From positions 1-24,919 of IMG/VR virus record IMGVR_UViG_3300009603_000058: a stretch of 24,919 nucleotides of DNA; one strand, written 5' to 3'. Source of the DNA: a virus. The notes under the pieces were generated by a model. It was not told where the DNA came from, made no database searches, and saw only the letters and a list, made by a program, of their open reading frames with translations. Position 1 is the stretch's first letter. The number at the start of each line of letters is the position of its first letter. Made by a program: the position numbers and the translations under genes. This document shows positions 23,456-24,919 of the stretch, in pieces.

Positions 23456-23525
23456 TAAGTTATTGATTGTCAAGGGTTTTTTCCTTTCTCAGTCGGGTTC
23501 TAAGTTACTGATTTATAAGGATTTT
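23456..23525 (+). repeat. 25-base direct repeat pair, 45-base period
   Basis: TAAGTTATTGATTGTCAAGG plus GTTTT at 23456-23480 matches TAAGTTACTGATTTATAAGG plus ATTTT at 23501-23525 in 20 of 25 positions. The pair lies close to the terS stop. Sequences of this TAAGTTA-TGATT type are common near tRNA and attachment sites in Proteobacteria, from memory, but no integrase or tRNA is present here, so the meaning is open. Confidence 0.5.
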
Positions 23526-23628
23526 CTCAACTCATTATTCTTCCTTGGATCGGCCACTCACCCGCTCAGGCGCACTCAGGGCGCGCACAGGCGTGGCGCG
23601 TCTGTGTGTGAGTCCAGTGAAGGTCATG

Positions 23629-24114
23629 TCAGGCCAGTAGCTCAGACAGCCGTTGGTGTAGCTCAGACTCGATTTCCTCAGGTGACCTCGACTCTTCGCG
23701 CACCTCCACCTTGTCGCTGAACAGTGACACATGATCAAGCTTGCCGAGAAGTTCGAGTGCCCGTACCCGCGATGCGTCAGACTCTGCTTCGGTGCTCTCT
23801 GTGTAGAGCCGTGAGATAACGTGATTCCTGATCCTAAGCGCGGATGCTACCGACTCGTGCTCTTTCCTCTGCAATGCACGTTGCAAGCTTAGTGCAATCT
23901 TAGGAGTCGCTAGCAGCTTGCTGGCTTCGACTTCTACCCACTTTGGTATCGAACCATTCTTGTTCAGCCTAACGCTGTACGCCTCTGCGTACGCCGCCTT
24001 GTGACTACCCAACTTGCCGCGCGAAACTGCGTCAACAAATGCACGTTGCTTTTGCGTTAACGTGAGATCAATCTGCGGGACAACTTCCAATTTTGCTTTC
24101 GGTTTTTTGACCAT
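23629..24114 (-). CDS. terS: Terminase small subunit
   Basis: This 161-residue protein has an N-terminal helix-turn-helix-like domain: LTQKQRAFVDAVSRGKLGSH, then KAAYAEAYSV. EASKLLATPKIALSLQRAL follows, the order seen in phage small terminase subunits that recognise packaging-site DNA. A central helical region with SRVRALELLGKLDHVSLFSD and KVEVREES leads to a C-terminal SPEEIESELHQRLSELL that probably contacts the large subunit. The start at ATG 24114 has AGGA three bases upstream. Separation from terL by 755 bases is unusual. The gene seems richer in G and C than the capsid genes, which could mark a different origin; this was judged by eye. Confidence 0.88.
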   Translation of the reverse strand: MVKKPKAKLEVVPQIDLTLTQKQRAFVDAVSRGKLGSHKAAYAEAYSVRLNKNGSIPKWVEVEASKLLATPKIALSLQRALQRKEHESVASALRIRNHVISRLYTESTEAESDASRVRALELLGKLDHVSLFSDKVEVREESRSPEEIESELHQRLSELLA

Positions 24115-24245
24115 AATTCCTGCGCAACCTGAGATTGTTTTTGGCTCAGTAAAATATTATCTCGTGCCACTAACCAAAGCTACGCTTGCACTTAGCTATC
24201 GTGTGCAGTTGATGTTGCGAATGATGTTTGACTGATCTAAAATTC
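24115..24245. other. terS upstream region
   Basis: No gene is supported here. A CTGAG/CTCAG inverted repeat lies close to the terS start. A weak sigma-70-like pair on the minus strand (TTGATC, 17 bases, TATCAC) begins inside the adjoining structured region at about 24282. I would not call a promoter from this alone. Confidence 0.3.
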
Positions 24246-24694
24246 TTAGTAGAAGTGATATGCAGCAAGTTTGATTGGATCAACCCTCATATCATGAAAC
24301 CAGTCCCCGAGGGCCTGCGGTTGTTTCAACACTGTCGCGATGACACGGTTCGAAATGTCCGCAAGTCAAATCGCTGGAACTCCATCAGGAGTTAAGAGGT
24401 AGCGGGTAGAGCGGAGAGGTTCACCAAGTGAACCAAGACCGCCAGAAAATCCAACAAGGAAGCCTTGTCTTTTGGTTGGGTTCAGTGCAGGCGGTTAGTC
24501 TTGCTAGGAGTACCCTCGGGGAAAGCAGGACGGGATAAGTTTTTTGATGCAACGTCAACAAGAAATTCCCAACGCTGTCGAATCTGAATTCATCAGGCCA
24601 GAATAAAAATAGCGGCGAAGACAATCGGACTACGTTGGGACCTTCCTCCAAGGGTCGAGCTAGTGTGGCGACTAGCTCCTGAAGATGATAGCCA
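24246..24694 (+). ncRNA. Candidate large structured RNA
   Basis: About 450 bases without a credible protein gene hold many nested inverted repeats. Perfect ones are TGATATG/CATATCA (24256/24288), AACTCC/GGAGTT (24378/24388) enclosed by CGCT/AGCG, GGTTCAC/GTGAACC (24418/24428), ACAAGG/CCTTGT (24454/24463), TCCCAACG/CGTTGGGA (24567/24633) and GAGCTAGT/ACTAGCTC (24657/24671). Longer-range pairs include GACCGCC/GGCGGTT (24437/24490), CTTGCT/AGCAGG (24500/24524) and TGCGG/CCGCA (24316/24359). The loop TGGC (24666) can pair with GCCA (24691) as a pseudoknot. Several helices need G-U pairs on the plus strand, which would be A-C mismatches on the other, supporting this direction. It is not recognisable as RNase P RNA, tmRNA or a group I intron. 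Large phage RNAs such as GOLLD or ROOL are a possible class; no motif identifies one. Confidence 0.58.
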
Positions 24695-24695
24695 G

Positions 24696-24725
24696 AACAA
24701 AATATTGACTAGTAAATATTTTGTT
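24696..24725. promoter_or_regulatory. Perfect AT-rich palindrome around a TTGACT box
   Basis: AACAAAATATT and AATATTTTGTT are perfect inverted repeats around an 8-base spacer (GACTAGTA). TTGACT (24705-24710) in the centre resembles a -35 box for the rightward gene at 24761, but the fitting -10 (TAAATC at 24727) is poor. It may be an operator over that promoter, or a weak AU-rich terminator for the structured RNA, since TT follows the second arm. Confidence 0.55.
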
Positions 24726-24740
24726 TTAAATCGAAACCAA

Positions 24741-24756
24741 TTCACTTGGAGGTGAA
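24741..24756 (+). promoter_or_regulatory. Ribosome binding site inside a small hairpin
   Basis: GGAGGTGA (24748-24755) matches the 16S rRNA tail over eight bases and stands at ideal distance from the ATG at 24761. It lies in a TTCAC/GTGAA hairpin (24741-24745 with 24752-24756), so the loop TTGGAG holds part of the Shine-Dalgarno. This could tune translation. TTCACTTGG here is the exact reverse complement of CCAAGTGAA at 24424-24432 in the structured RNA. Confidence 0.65.
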
Positions 24757-24760
24757 TAAA

Positions 24761-24919
24761 ATGACTGCTAAAGCATTGAAAGAAAAGTACCGACAAACCA
24801 ACTACCGAAAGACGATTCGCGCACACAAGAAACAGTGTCGCATTCGCGCTGAGCGGCAGGCTAAAAATAAAGGTAAGTGGATGTCGTTGGTGGAGTCTGT
24901 AAGTGCAATTTCGATTCAC
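24761..24919 (+). CDS. Partial rightward gene for a small basic protein
   Basis: This is the only supported plus-strand gene. It starts with ATG behind a full GGAGGTGA ribosome binding site and runs 53 codons off the right edge: MTAKALKEKYRQTNYRKTIR, then a Lys/Arg/Gln-rich helix (HKKQCRIRAERQAKNKGKW) and SLVESVSAISIH. It is divergent from terS, so it probably begins the early or middle gene block of the phage. The basic, helical start fits a small DNA- or RNA-binding protein, but no family is recognised and the end is missing. Confidence 0.72.
   Translation, partial: MTAKALKEKYRQTNYRKTIRAHKKQCRIRAERQAKNKGKWMSLVESVSAISIH

Larger units (their letters stand above)
22874..23628. other. Long noncoding gap between terS and terL with clustered repeats
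   Basis: No convincing gene was found on either strand in these 755 bases. The stretch holds the terL leader hairpin, four copies of a TTAGTARG-type motif (23026-23138), a perfect 11-bp stem-loop (23139-23163), a 16-base direct repeat pair (23240 and 23327) and a 25-base direct repeat pair (23456 and 23501). The left part is AT-rich and the last 90 bases are GC-rich. terS and terL usually adjoin, so a packaging site (cos or pac), an origin or a late promoter region is likely here. No T7-like or convincing sigma-70 promoter was picked out. Confidence 0.6.

Noticed and set aside
23415-23738. Plus- and minus-strand frames overlapping the terS end
   Set aside because: The plus frame crosses DNA repeats and antisense terS; the minus frame overlaps terS out of frame. 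Neither has a ribosome binding site or protein-like composition. A 30-codon frame starting one base after the terS stop is also too weak.
24282-24320. Sigma-70-like boxes before terS
   Set aside because: Only four of six bases match in each box, and they overlap an inverted repeat.
24342-24364. tRNA T-arm-like GGTTCGAAAT
   Set aside because: The flanking bases do not form a five-pair T stem and no acceptor or anticodon arm could be built around it.
24246-24694. tmRNA, RNase P RNA or group I intron
   Set aside because: The conserved cores I know for these (GAGGAAAGUC-type for RNase P, tRNA-like ends and tag frame for tmRNA, R/S core for group I) were not found on either strand. A covariance search could still overturn this.
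24421-24919. Two minus-strand frames through the structured region and the right edge
   Set aside because: Their products look random, and the plus-strand gene at 24761 has a much better start. The inverted-repeat structure explains the region better.
1-24919. CRISPR array, insertion sequence, integrase or anti-defence island
   Set aside because: No spaced identical repeats, transposase, recombinase motifs or recognisable anti-defence gene was seen.

Overview
The window looks like part of a tailed double-stranded DNA phage genome (Caudoviricetes). It is most likely an environmental, probably marine, phage, judged from remembered resemblance of its virion proteins to those of marine phage genomes; no database was searched. 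No integrase, repressor, transposase, CRISPR array, rRNA or tRNA was seen. The neck genes (P22-type portal, SU10-like adaptor, gp10-like protein at the left edge) and the absence of a tape-measure gene suggest a podovirus-like particle, but the genome continues past both edges.

Almost everything is coded leftward on the minus strand, so transcription reads from right to left. From right to left the order is: small terminase subunit (23629-24114); an unusually long 755-base gap; large terminase subunit, portal, a small protein, a GroES-like co-chaperonin, scaffold, two head-associated proteins and the Mu gpT-type major capsid protein (15234-22873). A strong intrinsic terminator follows the capsid gene. 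Then come further virion proteins, a lysine-tailed protein, a second terminator, small basic proteins and a compact neck/tail cluster (9772-12726) whose genes overlap by a base or abut. A tail fibre with an S74 self-cleaving chaperone follows (8085-9770), then a 2OG-Fe(II) oxygenase and small membrane proteins.

The left third is an accessory and lysis region: PDDEXK nuclease, SNase-like nuclease, GTA-type holin, two large exported low-complexity proteins (one Asn/Thr-rich, one with cysteine repeats and a very acidic middle), a membrane-anchored coiled-coil protein and a T4-type lysozyme. It ends with a partial virion gene running off the left edge. Two genes too short for routine ORF calling were recovered (6930-7106 and 13042-13176), along with two partial genes at the window edges.

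The most unusual part is the right end. Between terS and a rightward gene at 24761 lies about 450 bases of densely nested inverted repeats that looks like a structured RNA on the plus strand. It is followed by a perfect AT-rich palindrome and then a gene whose Shine-Dalgarno sits in a small hairpin complementary to one hairpin of the putative RNA. The terS-terL gap carries a repeated TTAGTARGA motif in both orientations, a perfect 11-bp stem-loop and two direct-repeat pairs, which makes it a candidate packaging, replication or control region.
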